A stretch of 64,000 nucleotides of DNA, from the NCBI GenBank assembly GCA_024195265.1, contig JAJLRJ010000013.1:13278822-13342821 (forward strand). Reading direction: 5' to 3'. A program made the position numbers and the translations under genes. Every line of letters starts with the position of its first letter. The stretch's first letter is position 1. Shown in pieces: positions 1 to 8,479 of the stretch. This DNA is from Dendrophyllia cribrosa. Its lineage: Eukaryota > Cnidaria > Anthozoa > Scleractinia > Dendrophylliidae. The notes under the pieces were generated by a model that saw only the letters and a program-made list of their open reading frames with translations, was not told the DNA's origin and ran no database searches.

Positions 1-3000
1 TTTTTCCCATTTCTTTTTGACATATCCATAGTGGAAGTCATAGATCAAAGTCTTTGAAATATCCAAAATTGCTTGCCCCACAAAAACAGGTTTGTTGAAA
101 ATCATTTTGATTCGCTTCATATGAACTCCAATTAAATTTTCATCAAACACTGTCCAATGCTCAAAGTTGCATTTGGAAGAGAATTTCACCAGTTGTTCTT
201 GCGACGTCGCCAAATGGAAGTCAATTCTCTTTCTGATGTTTTCCATTGTTTTTCCGAAGACAGCGTTGTTCATCAGTTTGAAGAAATCTTTCTCAAAGGC
301 ATTCTTGGATTTTTGCCTCAACACAATGTTCTTTCGAATGAAGGAGTCCAACCACTTTTCTTCCTTGAATTTCACTCCTCTCCAAATCTTTTTCAAGCGG
401 CAGCCCAGATCCAGAGCTTGTTTCAAGATTTTCCGGTGCACAATTAACTTTTCTTTGTCATTCAAGTTGGGAATCAACTTTTCCACTCCTCCCGTCACAA
501 CCCTCTCTGGAAGAGGTGGTAGGTCATTGAAGAAATCATGCAATTCATCTGGGATTTTCACGTCCACTTCCAAGACACAACTTTCATGTTCCCAGTTTTT
601 CAATTCTTCTTCTGTCATCCACTCAAACTCACCCACAGGAAGTGGATTTGTCATTGCCCAAGCATAGAGGCTATTTGCATCCCAATAGGGAACGAAGGTT
701 GAAGGTTTTTCAGGATCGAAATCATCTCCCATGAATTTGTTATTTGCCCTTGCTCTCCTGTGAAGGATGGTTGAAACACCTCCACGAATTCCTCTCTCAA
801 AGAACAGCAACATATCTGGGTCATTCAGCAGTTCCAATTCAACTCCGCTTTCCTTCAAAGCTGCATCCCAAGCCAAACCGGGAGAAGTGTAAAACCATGC
901 AGGATCGACGTCATAATGTTTCAGACAAACTTTTCTGAATTCTTGAAGCACATCCGCCAACAAAGTCACATCTGATTTCAGATATGCATCGTGGAAATCT
1001 CCCATGTTGTTCATCTCCATTTCTTTCCAAACTTTCCAGGCATGCTCGAAGTCTTCATCGGAGACGCCCTCATCATTCAATTTGGAGAAGAAGGCAGATT
1101 TCTCAGGCAGTTTTTTTTTCTGAAATTTCTCAACTGAATCCAACCATTCATATGGAAAAACTCCTTTCCGTTTCATCCACTTCCATTTTTCTCCAAAGAC
1201 TTTCTGAGTTTCCAGGAAGTCTTCGTCCGTCAAATTCTTCACCAAGTTTCCCAAGGGAGCTGCCATGAATCTAGCTGAATCCAGAAATCGAATTTCATGC
1301 CAAATTTTCACAACTTTCCCTTTTTCATTCAATCTTGTTCCCAACAGAATTTTCTTGGAGAAGGAGATATATTTTTCTTCGTTGTTGGGGATGCAAGTGA
1401 TATCTCCTTCAATCTTTCCCAGATTTTTCACGAAAAGATGAGCGTCATAACCAGTCAGGTTGTGGAAAAACACAGGGGTGAATTTTGGTTTCTTGAAGTT
1501 CAGGTTGCAATTGTCATGAGCGGCTCCCCTGAATTCTCCGGAAAAGTGGCAGTGATCTCTGACTGGTTTTTCTCCCAACCGCCATGGATTTCCACAGATC
1601 CAACAAACAGTTGCTGCATCAAATTTTTCTTTCTCTTTCCTCCCAAATTTCATCCGCTTCGGGAACTTCACCTCTTCCTGAATTTCTTTCACAAACTGCA
1701 CCAAATCTTTCACGAATCTTTCCCCAACGTCCACAGAATCATTTTCTGCTCGAAATAAAACTGGATCTCGTTTCACAAAAGGTGAAACGACATGGAAAGC
1801 GAAAGAACAGGGAATATGCTTTTGAAATTTCTCCGTGAAACTTGCCATTGGATTTAGCCCCGCAGATGAAACGGGGAGTTGTCTCGCTTCAAAATCGGCA
1901 TAGATCACAAATGGAAAAATCATTTTCCTGTTGATATTCTTGAATTTCACGGTTGAACCTTCAACTGGCATAACAATTTTCACAGCTTCAAATTGTTCAC
2001 ATGATGCCACATGTTTCTCCAATCTTTCTTCATTGGGGAAATGGTTCAAACATCTTCTGCAGAAAACAACTGCACCATTGTGTTTTGTCATTTGATTCGT
2101 CAAAAGACGACTGAGACTTCTGATCCAACAGAAGTGAGTTTTCGAGTCGTCTTTGATCCACAACAGATCAATCATTCTTCCTTTCGCTTTAGAAATTCTC
2201 AGGGGAAAAACACATCCACCTTCAAACCCAAACACATTCACAGCCAATCCCAAATTCCTCCGTTCGAATTTCCCAATATCACTCAGGGGAGTTGGAAATG
2301 AAATTCCTTCCCAATTGAGGCTTTCCGCTTGCTGCCTCAATTCTCTTGAAATTCTTTCTGCATTTTTCTTCACTGGGAAGCAAGCTCTTGTCGCACTCCA
2401 TTTGAAACACATTTCATCATTATTCTTCAAATTCACCACAGCTTTCTTGTTCTTCAATGTGGTAGGAAGTAGAATATAAGAACTTCCACCCAATGGTCGA
2501 TACTCGGTGAAAAGAATCTTCAAATCTGTCACTTCCTCAAATCGCCAATTTGAGCCTCTCCTTTGAAAATTTGCAAGGTTTTCAAGAATTCTTTCAACCA
2601 TGTGATCGAGCATCTCTTCCCTGGATGTTCCTTCCAAATTCACTTCAATTCGGGAATGGAAATCAACTACCTCCTCAATCACTTCTCCAGTTGTCAAATT
2701 CGTGCGACTCATTCGACAGGAAAGAATCATCTTTGTCTTTGTTCTTTTGTTCCTCTCAAACAAATCAATGAGTTTCTGGCTCGCCGTCTCCAAAAATTCT
2801 CTGGGAGCAAAACCTGGTCTGCCGGCGATGCCATATGATCTCGCAAAACCTCTCAAAGCGGATTCTCTTTCTTCAACAACAAATTCTTCTTCCCATAATT
2901 CAGCAATCTGCTTCTTCAATCTTTCAACCGCGGGATTCGATCTCCTCCGAACATCAACATCATCCGCACTTTCCAACCAATTCAACCAATCGACAACAGT

Positions 3001-3270
3001 TTCCACATTTTGTTCAATAACTGAAGGAATTTCTCTGGAAGGAACTTTTCTTTTTTCTGGAATTAAAATAGACGCTGAAATTTTTTTATTTCTCGAATCC
3101 AAGAGGGTTTTCGGGGCTTTGAACTTCATTCGGGGAGGAAGTTTTCCTTTCTTTCTCGGTCTTTCGGGTTGTGATTCTTCCCAAAGTTCTGTCAGTTCTT
3201 CTTTAGACATTCGGGAATATCCAACAATTCCTTCTTCACGAGCCCAATTTCTTAACTCTTTGAGTCTCAT
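1..3270 (-). CDS. polB: Polinton family B DNA polymerase, 3' end beyond window
   Basis: Family B, protein-primed-type polymerase that replicates the element. The minus frame is open from the ATG at 3270 to base 1, about 1,090 codons, with no stop, and leaves the window before motif C. Visible in order: a SAP-like segment at residues 1-35 (LKELRNWAREEG then GYSRMSKEEL), a C2HC-type finger near residue 435, exonuclease motif I (YADFEA, about 455), an endonuclease-VII-like zinc segment with DHCHFSGEFRGAAH (about 570), exonuclease motif II (LTGYDAHLF, about 604), palm motif A (DANSLYAWAM, about 865) and motif B (KLMNNAVFGKTMEN, about 998). The start lies in AAATAAAATG, 39 bp from a divergent gene. 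The motif C aspartates are not in this sequence, so integrity of the end is unknown. Confidence 0.93.
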   Translation of the reverse strand, partial: MRLKELRNWAREEGIVGYSRMSKEELTELWEESQPERPRKKGKLPPRMKFKAPKTLLDSRNKKISASILIPEKRKVPSREIPSVIEQNVETVVDWLNWLESADDVDVRRRSNPAVERLKKQIAELWEEEFVVEERESALRGFARSYGIAGRPGFAPREFLETASQKLIDLFERNKRTKTKMILSCRMSRTNLTTGEVIEEVVDFHSRIEVNLEGTSREEMLDHMVERILENLANFQRRGSNWRFEEVTDLKILFTEYRPLGGSSYILLPTTLKNKKAVVNLKNNDEMCFKWSATRACFPVKKNAERISRELRQQAESLNWEGISFPTPLSDIGKFERRNLGLAVNVFGFEGGCVFPLRISKAKGRMIDLLWIKDDSKTHFCWIRSLSRLLTNQMTKHNGAVVFCRRCLNHFPNEERLEKHVASCEQFEAVKIVMPVEGSTVKFKNINRKMIFPFVIYADFEARQLPVSSAGLNPMASFTEKFQKHIPCSFAFHVVSPFVKRDPVLFRAENDSVDVGERFVKDLVQFVKEIQEEVKFPKRMKFGRKEKEKFDAATVCWICGNPWRLGEKPVRDHCHFSGEFRGAAHDNCNLNFKKPKFTPVFFHNLTGYDAHLFVKNLGKIEGDITCIPNNEEKYISFSKKILLGTRLNEKGKVVKIWHEIRFLDSARFMAAPLGNLVKNLTDEDFLETQKVFGEKWKWMKRKGVFPYEWLDSVEKFQKKKLPEKSAFFSKLNDEGVSDEDFEHAWKVWKEMEMNNMGDFHDAYLKSDVTLLADVLQEFRKVCLKHYDVDPAWFYTSPGLAWDAALKESGVELELLNDPDMLLFFERGIRGGVSTILHRRARANNKFMGDDFDPEKPSTFVPYWDANSLYAWAMTNPLPVGEFEWMTEEELKNWEHESCVLEVDVKIPDELHDFFNDLPPLPERVVTGGVEKLIPNLNDKEKLIVHRKILKQALDLGCRLKKIWRGVKFKEEKWLDSFIRKNIVLRQKSKNAFEKDFFKLMNNAVFGKTMENIRKRIDFHLATSQEQLVKFSSKCNFEHWTVFDENLIGVHMKRIKMIFNKPVFVGQAILDISKTLIYDFHYGYVKKKWEK

Positions 3271-3309
3271 TTTATTTGGTTAAACAAACAAAATATTTTC
3301 CCAAATAAA
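3271..3309. promoter_or_regulatory. Divergent start-codon promoter of E1
   Basis: Only 39 bp separate the divergent start codons of PolB (3270, minus) and the small HTH gene (3310, plus). On both strands the ATG is preceded by the same AAATAAA, making AAATAAAATG. The spacer is AT-rich. This fits the wider TAAAATG pattern at E1 starts. That it is a promoter is inferred. Confidence 0.5.
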
Positions 3310-3801
3310 ATGAAGTTTTCAATCCAAGAAGAAGGAAAAGAGAAATAAATTTTCTACACATTCAAGGAAGCTAGTCAAGAAACAAGCATCCCTACCACCA
3401 ACATTTGGAGAGTCCTCAAAAGAGAAAACAAAAAAATCAAAAGGAAAGATGGAAAAGTTTTTTTCATTCAGGAAGAAAGGACAGATGAACCCTTTCTCCA
3501 AGTTGATGGAGAAGATATTTTTGATTATGTTGAACTAGAAAAGTTTGGAATTTCAAGCACAGTTTTTTTCAATCAAATTCTCAAGAAGAAAAAACATTTC
3601 CTTGATTCGGAGGAAATCACTCATTACATTACATGGAAATCTCCTGAATTTGATTTCCTTATTGACAAATTGAGGGAAAATCAAAGGGATGCAAAAATCA
3701 TTCAAAAGAACAAAAAGAAATCAAGACCAAAATCAACCACAAATCACACTTCAGTTTTTGCAAATCACAAAGACTTGGTGGAAGTCATGGAACAAGTTTG
3801 A
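3310..3801 (+). pseudogene. Small HTH-repeat protein, interrupted by one in-frame TAA
   Basis: A frame begins at ATG 3310 in the context AAATAAAATG, meets TAA at 3346-3348 after 12 codons, and then stays open in the same frame to TGA at 3799-3801. The open part has two units resembling the NUMOD1/IENR1-type helix-turn-helix repeats of the E1 proteins at 5958 and 6994: an 'FKEASQETSIP' helix pair followed by basic 'KIKRKDGKVFF', and a second unit starting FDYVELEKFGIS. It probably is a DNA-binding protein. The single stop is either a nonsense mutation or a sequence error. It has no recognisable enzymatic domain. Confidence 0.55.
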
Positions 3802-3824
3802 ATTTTTTATTCATTGGATAAAAA

Positions 3825-4145
3825 ATGAGTGAAGCAATGAACAAAGAAAAACTTTTTACAATCGAGGGGCAAGATTTTTATTCTATTAAGGACGTAAAAA
3901 TTCTACTGGCTGAAATAAAAAATCATGCAACTTGGATTCATCCCAGCTTTCACAAAGCATATGGGTTGACTGAGGAAGAAATCGCATGGATGAAAGGGGT
4001 TGAAATGGAAACCAACTTTCAGAAAGCTGTTGACATGGCCACTGGTTTTCTTTCAGTCAAAAATGAAAAAGACAGGCAGCTTATGGAGAAATGGATTTTG
4101 GAAATAAATGATTTTTTTTCTCTCCGCCAAGAAAATGAATCCTGA
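3825..4145 (+). CDS. Hypothetical protein of 106 aa
   Basis: Intact reading frame starting in GGATAAAAAATGAG and overlapping the next gene by about 11 bp. The product is small, mixed charged and probably alpha-helical (EEIAWMKGVEMETNFQKAV), with no signal peptide, membrane segment or cysteine motif. I do not recognise the family. Its position between two replication-type genes on the same strand suggests an early or replication-associated protein, but this is only context. Confidence 0.55.
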   Translation: MSEAMNKEKLFTIEGQDFYSIKDVKILLAEIKNHATWIHPSFHKAYGLTEEEIAWMKGVEMETNFQKAVDMATGFLSVKNEKDRQLMEKWILEINDFFSLRQENES

Positions 4146-4766
4146 AAAAGTCTCTGTTTCCAAGATCATTCTTGAAGATCCTCAAAAACGAACCTCTGGA
4201 AAGATCTCATATTGTCTGCTCCCGTGTTCTCTCGATGGCAAAAAACTTCAACTGAAACTCAAAACAAAGTTAAAATCTTTGCTCATGAGGGAGATTCTTT
4301 TTCACTGGGGATCAATCTTCCTGAAGAAAACATCTCTTTTTTTCATGATCTGGAAGCTCATCTTCGATCAGCTGCAATGAAAAAACAGCCGGAAGTAAAG
4401 AAACTTTCTCCATCTTTTGCTAAGTTTCACGCGGAAGATTTCACTCTCTTGAAAACAGATAAATCTGAGCAGGAAAAGATCTTCGCCAAGATTTATCCCT
4501 CCAAAATCCCCAAAACAGATTTCTCTTGTCGTTTCTGGGAGTTGTCCAACGGGAAGAAGAAGCCCATTCTGAAACAAAAAGAACTCATCTCTATGCCACT
4601 TTTTGGACAAGTTGTCTTTTCTGTCAAACATCTTTTCTGCGGAAATGTAAAATCTATCACAGCGATTGTGGATGAAGTTCTTGTGGAGGAGATGGTTCAA
4701 ACAGCCTCAGCTTTTGATGAATATGAAGACAGGAATGAAGATGATGAGGATGAGGATGAAAAATGA
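4135..4766 (+). pseudogene. Acidic-tailed possible ssDNA-binding protein with one frame break
   Basis: ATG 4135 opens a frame (MNPEKVSVSK) that is open to 4380. A second frame, open from 4176 to the stop at 4764-4766, carries the rest of the protein. The change of frame probably lies in the A-rich stretch 4255-4275, where both frames are open and the residues before and after look continuous. The product would be about 210 aa: a mixed beta-type body and a strongly acidic C-terminus (EDRNEDDEDEDEK). An acidic tail next to the polymerase is typical of single-stranded-DNA-binding proteins, but there is no clear OB-fold signature, so this function is inferred. It could be a sequence error rather than a real lesion. 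Confidence 0.45.
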
Positions 4767-4779
4767 AAATCAAGTTTTT

Positions 4780-5850
4780 CTGCTGAAAATCTGGAGAGAA
4801 AAATCAAGTTGTTCTGTTAAAAATTTTAACAGAACATCAAAAATGTTTCTGCTAAAATTTTAGCAGAATGCTCATTTATTTCATGAAGAAGTTCCTTTAG
4901 GGTAAAGAAATAAAAATAAAAAAGTTTTTCAAAATCAAAAACAAAAAAAATATATCTCCAGAGAAAAAATGAAAATAAAAATCAAGATATTCTGCTAAAT
5001 TTTCAGCAGAAAGAGTTGTTTCTGTTAAAATCTGGAGAAAAATCTCCCAGATTTCTGGAAATAAAATCGTTTCCAGAAAACAGATTTAGTTGACATTTCC
5101 AGATTTAGTTGACATTTCCAGATTTCTGGAAACAAAATCGTTTCCAGAAAACAGATTTAGTTTACAATTTAGTTGACATTTCCAGATTTAGTTTACAATT
5201 TAGTTGACATTTCCAGATTTCTGGAAACAAAATCGTTTCCAGAAAACAGATTTAGTTTACAATTTAGTTGACATTTCCAGATTTAGTTTACAATTTAGTT
5301 GACATTTCCAGATTTCTGGAAACAAAATCGTTTACAATTTAGTTGACATTTCCAGATTTAGTTTACAATTTAGTTGACATTTCCAGATTTAGTTTACAAT
5401 TTAGTTGACATTTCCAGATTTAGTTTACAATTTAGTTGACATTTCCAGATTTCTGGAAACAATTTAGTTTACAATTTAGTTGACATTTCCAGATTTAGTT
5501 TACAATTTAGTTAACATTTCCAGATTTCTGGAAACAAAATCGTTTACAAAAAAAATTTTAGCAGAAAAAACAAATGTTTCTGCTAAATCTGGAGCAGAAA
5601 ATCAAAATCAAGTTGTTCTGCTAAAAATTTTAGCAGAATATTAATTATGTTTCTGCTAAAATTTTAGCAGAATGTTTATTTTGTTTCATCAAAAAGTTCC
5701 TTCAGGGTAAAGAAATAAAAATAAAAAAGTTTTTCAAAATCAAAAACAAAAAATATATCTCCAGAGAGAAAAAAAATGAAATCAAAAATCAAGATGTTCT
5801 GCTAAATTTTCAGCAGAAAATAATGTTTCTGCTAAAAATTTTAGCAGAAA
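4780..5850. repeat. Iteron-like AT-rich repeat and palindrome array of E1
   Basis: About 1 kb of non-coding DNA. The core (about 5085-5545) is a tandem array of a unit of about 31 bp made of TTTAGTTTAC, AATTTAGTTGAC and TTTCCAGA, interspersed with TTTCCAGATTTCTGGAAA palindromes. The flanks (4884-5012 and about 5690-5819) are near-identical direct copies about 807 bp apart, each beginning GTTCCTT(T/C)AGGGTAAAG and ending with a CTGCTAAATTTTCAGCAG palindrome. It is bordered by the HTH-protein genes. An origin, partition or transcription-control array is a reasonable inference. Confidence 0.75.
4811..4868. repeat. Paired palindromes, half-sites TTCTGTTAAAA and TTCTGCTAAAA
   Basis: Two adjacent near-perfect palindromes: 4811-4835 (GTTCTGTTAAAA and its inverse around one base) and 4847-4868 (TTCTGCTAAAA and its exact inverse, 22 bp). 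The second recurs exactly at 5651-5672, and variants occur near 5617-5640 and 5824-5848. Conserved, repeated dyads beside a HTH-protein gene look like operator sites. No binding evidence exists in the sequence itself. Confidence 0.6.
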
Positions 5851-5957
5851 TCTTCTTCCAGAAAAAAAAATCTGGAGAGAAATCTCCTCCAAAATCTTCT
5901 CCAGAAAACTTTGAGAACATTCTTGTGGTTTTTTTTCATTTTTTGACACCTAAGAAA

Positions 5958-6923
5958 ATGTCGGTTTTAATCGATGCGTTGACAAAACAACGTCTCAGTC
6001 AGAGATTTGCTTCACAAGCGGCTCTTGCAAGATTTATGAAGATCGCTCCAAGGGCTCTCAACAAAGCAATCAATGAAGGGAGGAATGTTTTCACTTTCCA
6101 AGGCAGAAAAGTTCTGGTCGCAAATCAAAATGAAGATCGATTTTCTGTTCATAATTCTCTTGCTGAACCACCCCTGAAAACTTTTGAAACAATGGCTGAG
6201 ATGGCTCAGTGGATTGGAGTGACTCGTCAGGCAATCTATGCAGCTTTCCAACGTTATGTTGAAAAACGTTTTGTCAGAAAAGACGGGCAGAAATTATTCT
6301 TGTCCAGAACCTTTGATAAAGGACAGTTGACAGAACCATGGACAGAAGATGAAGCGCCAACTCCAAAGAAGATTCAATCCATCCCCATCCGCATTTCATC
6401 ATCTTCAATAACATTGTCTTTCCCCAGTGTTTCAGCAGCTACAAAGGAACTTGGAATTGACTCAGGAACCATCCGTAATGCATTGAAAAGCGGGAGAAAC
6501 ACTTTTACCAGAAGAAGCGACGGAGAAAAATTTAAAGTAGAAAAACTTGAGGAGCCAAAGCTGGCATCTCTTCCTCCCAAACCTGCTCTCCAACCACTTG
6601 ATGAAAAATTTGTGTTTTCTGATTCTATTTGGGATCAAGTGAAAGAAAACTTCAAAGGATTGTCTTCAGCTGAGAATTTTGAAGAAGCACCAGCAGGAAA
6701 ACATGATCAAAATGTGATCTGTAATATGCGCTCAGGTGTGTGGTTTCACGCAAAAGACTTTTGCGATGTTAGAAAATGGTTTGACAAACATGGCTATGAA
6801 TCTTATCCTGATCCAGAAGAATATCGAGAGAATCTCTTGAAAGAACAGTGGACTTTTCATCCGCAAAAATCATGCACTTCAGCGCCTGAATTTTGGACAC
6901 GAACTCTTTTCATCAAGAACTGA
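5958..6923 (+). CDS. HTH-repeat DNA-binding protein (NUMOD1-like units), 321 aa
   Basis: ATG 5958 (AAGAAAATG) is preferred over upstream in-frame ATGs because those lie inside the repeat array and encode low-complexity sequence. The N-terminal 200 residues hold three helix-turn-helix units of the NUMOD1/IENR1 type: ARFMKIAPRALNKAINEG, AQWIGVTRQAIYAAFQ and KELGIDSGTIRNALKSG, each followed by a basic 'FTFQGRKV' style strand. The C-terminal 70 residues (from NVICNMRSG to WTRTLFIKN) are shared with the next gene and define a second conserved domain of unknown role. Likely a sequence-specific DNA-binding regulator or origin-binding protein of E1. No nuclease motif is seen. Confidence 0.7.
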   Translation: MSVLIDALTKQRLSQRFASQAALARFMKIAPRALNKAINEGRNVFTFQGRKVLVANQNEDRFSVHNSLAEPPLKTFETMAEMAQWIGVTRQAIYAAFQRYVEKRFVRKDGQKLFLSRTFDKGQLTEPWTEDEAPTPKKIQSIPIRISSSSITLSFPSVSAATKELGIDSGTIRNALKSGRNTFTRRSDGEKFKVEKLEEPKLASLPPKPALQPLDEKFVFSDSIWDQVKENFKGLSSAENFEEAPAGKHDQNVICNMRSGVWFHAKDFCDVRKWFDKHGYESYPDPEEYRENLLKEQWTFHPQKSCTSAPEFWTRTLFIKN

Positions 6924-6993
6924 GTTTTTTCCAGAAAAAACAGATTTAGTTTACAAAAAAACTTTTTTTGTAAACTTTTTTTCCTCTATTAAA

Positions 6994-7938
6994 ATGTGGA
7001 ATCTGATTGATATGAAAACTGGAGAAACAGTTGCATCAGAGAAATCGATTTCTGCTCTCTCTTCTCATATGAAACTAACCAGACAATATTTATGTCGAGT
7101 TTTGAAAGAGGGAAAAAACAAATTTACTTTAAAGGATGGGCGACAACTAGAAGTGCTGAAAGATGATCTTTCTCCTGAATCAAAATCCAAGCCAGAGCCA
7201 ACGTTAGAGTTAAAAACTGGGATGAGTATTATGACTTTTACATATTCTCCAGGGGAGTTAACGAATATACAGTATTTTCCAGGAAAGATGGATCCTTGGT
7301 CTCAAGAAAAATGGGATGTTGTTATTGAGAAGCTAAAAGAGTTTCTGAAAAGATCAGGATCTCCATTTCTTTTCACAGAAACAGAAGTAGAAACTGAATC
7401 TGTTGATATTCAGGAGGAGATAGAAATTGAATCTATTCCAGAGATAGAAATTAAATCTATTGATATTCCAGAGATAGAAACTGAATCTGTTGATATTCCA
7501 GAAGAAACAGAAACAGAATCGGTTGACATTCCAGAAACTAAATTAGTTGACAACAAAAAAGATGAGCTAAGATACAATTCAGATGCGCATATTGCTAGAA
7601 TGAATGAAAGGAAACGTTTAGAGACACGCTCTCGTATTGATGTTTGGTTAAACCTGTTAACCACCTTCAGTGAATTTACTCCATGTGAAAATGACAGTGA
7701 AAAACTGGCTGGAGAAAATGATAAGCAAGTAATATTTAATCTAGATACAGGCGAATATGGAGTTGTGCGAGATTCTAGCGATTTTACTCAGTTCTTTTAC
7801 AAACGCTGTTATCATTTTTTCCCCAGCGAAGAAGATTTTAATCGTTATCTCCCCGAAGGACAATGGACGTTTTTTGTCAACCAATATCCTTGGCCAAGCG
7901 AAGAAAGCTGGAAGCGAATTCTTTTCATCAAGAACTAA
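6994..7938 (+). CDS. HTH protein with acidic repeat linker, paralog of the preceding gene
   Basis: Starts at ATG 6994 in CTATTAAAATG. One HTH unit near the N-terminus (SALSSHMKLTRQYLCRVLKEG then KFTLKDGRQ) is followed by a linker with imperfect acidic repeats (ESVDIPE and ESIPEIEIKS, about residues 128-183) and a C-terminal domain matching the previous protein (VIFNLDTGEYG to RILFIKN). The two therefore arose by duplication. Together with the broken gene at 3310 they make a three-member DNA-binding family around the repeat array. The linker repeats look like a fast-changing spacer. Function is inferred as regulation or replication. Confidence 0.68.
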   Translation: MWNLIDMKTGETVASEKSISALSSHMKLTRQYLCRVLKEGKNKFTLKDGRQLEVLKDDLSPESKSKPEPTLELKTGMSIMTFTYSPGELTNIQYFPGKMDPWSQEKWDVVIEKLKEFLKRSGSPFLFTETEVETESVDIQEEIEIESIPEIEIKSIDIPEIETESVDIPEETETESVDIPETKLVDNKKDELRYNSDAHIARMNERKRLETRSRIDVWLNLLTTFSEFTPCENDSEKLAGENDKQVIFNLDTGEYGVVRDSSDFTQFFYKRCYHFFPSEEDFNRYLPEGQWTFFVNQYPWPSEESWKRILFIKN

Positions 7939-7966
7939 GTTTTTCATTTCCTCCAGAAATGAAAAA

Positions 7967-8479
7967 TCACACAAATCGTTTATCATATTTTCTCTCAAAC
8001 TTCTCCAAATCCAATCCCAGATCAATCACAATCCCATCAATCGCTTCCATTGCTGAAAGAAATTCATTTCGATCAAATATGGCACTCCTTAAAGCAAAAC
8101 GCAGATCAGTTAAAGTTTTCTCGTAAGTTGTAAACGCGAACTTTGTCATTTCAATTTTGTTTCCATATTTCTTCATTTCATTCCCTGTTTTAATGATCAG
8201 TCCTGCACCGGAAATCACTCCCAAAATCACAGGATTCAAAGTAACTCCTCCAGCAATCGCTCCAATCGCAACAAGAGCGGAAGATGTTAAATTCACAAAC
8301 AAATTCATCTTTTTGAAATGTTTGTGAGCTCTTTTCAAACACCAAAATCTTTTGTGATAAAATCGATAGAATTGCTTGATCTCTTCCAGTTTTTCTTCTG
8401 TTATGTCAGGGGAGATGTGGTTGAAACCAAAAATGCTTTGTCGCTCATTGCTTCGCTTCATTTTCTCTGGAGAAATCAT
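7967..8479 (-). CDS. Two-segment membrane protein of Polinton type, 170 aa
   Basis: The start overlaps the stop of the fibre gene by ATGA-type overlap at 8476-8479; a second ATG six codons in (AGAAAATG) is an alternative start. A charged N-terminal helix is followed by a hydrophobic, glycine-rich double segment at about residues 60-97 (SSALVAIGAIAGGV, PVILGVISGAGLII) and a helical C-terminal half. The same layout is seen in the E2 protein at 39094 and the E3 copy at 43385, so this is probably a conserved virion or inner-membrane protein of these elements. Biochemical function unknown. Confidence 0.68.
   Translation of the reverse strand: MISPEKMKRSNERQSIFGFNHISPDITEEKLEEIKQFYRFYHKRFWCLKRAHKHFKKMNLFVNLTSSALVAIGAIAGGVTLNPVILGVISGAGLIIKTGNEMKKYGNKIEMTKFAFTTYEKTLTDLRFALRSAIFDRNEFLSAMEAIDGIVIDLGLDLEKFERKYDKRFV

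Noticed and set aside
157..3283. Plus-strand open frames of up to 193 codons at the left end
   Set aside because: They lie antisense to the polymerase, encode no recognisable domain, and arise because the minus-strand frame has few stop-complement codons.
5085..5545. CRISPR array
   Set aside because: The repeats are directly tandem without unique spacers, AT-rich, and lie in an animal-type element.
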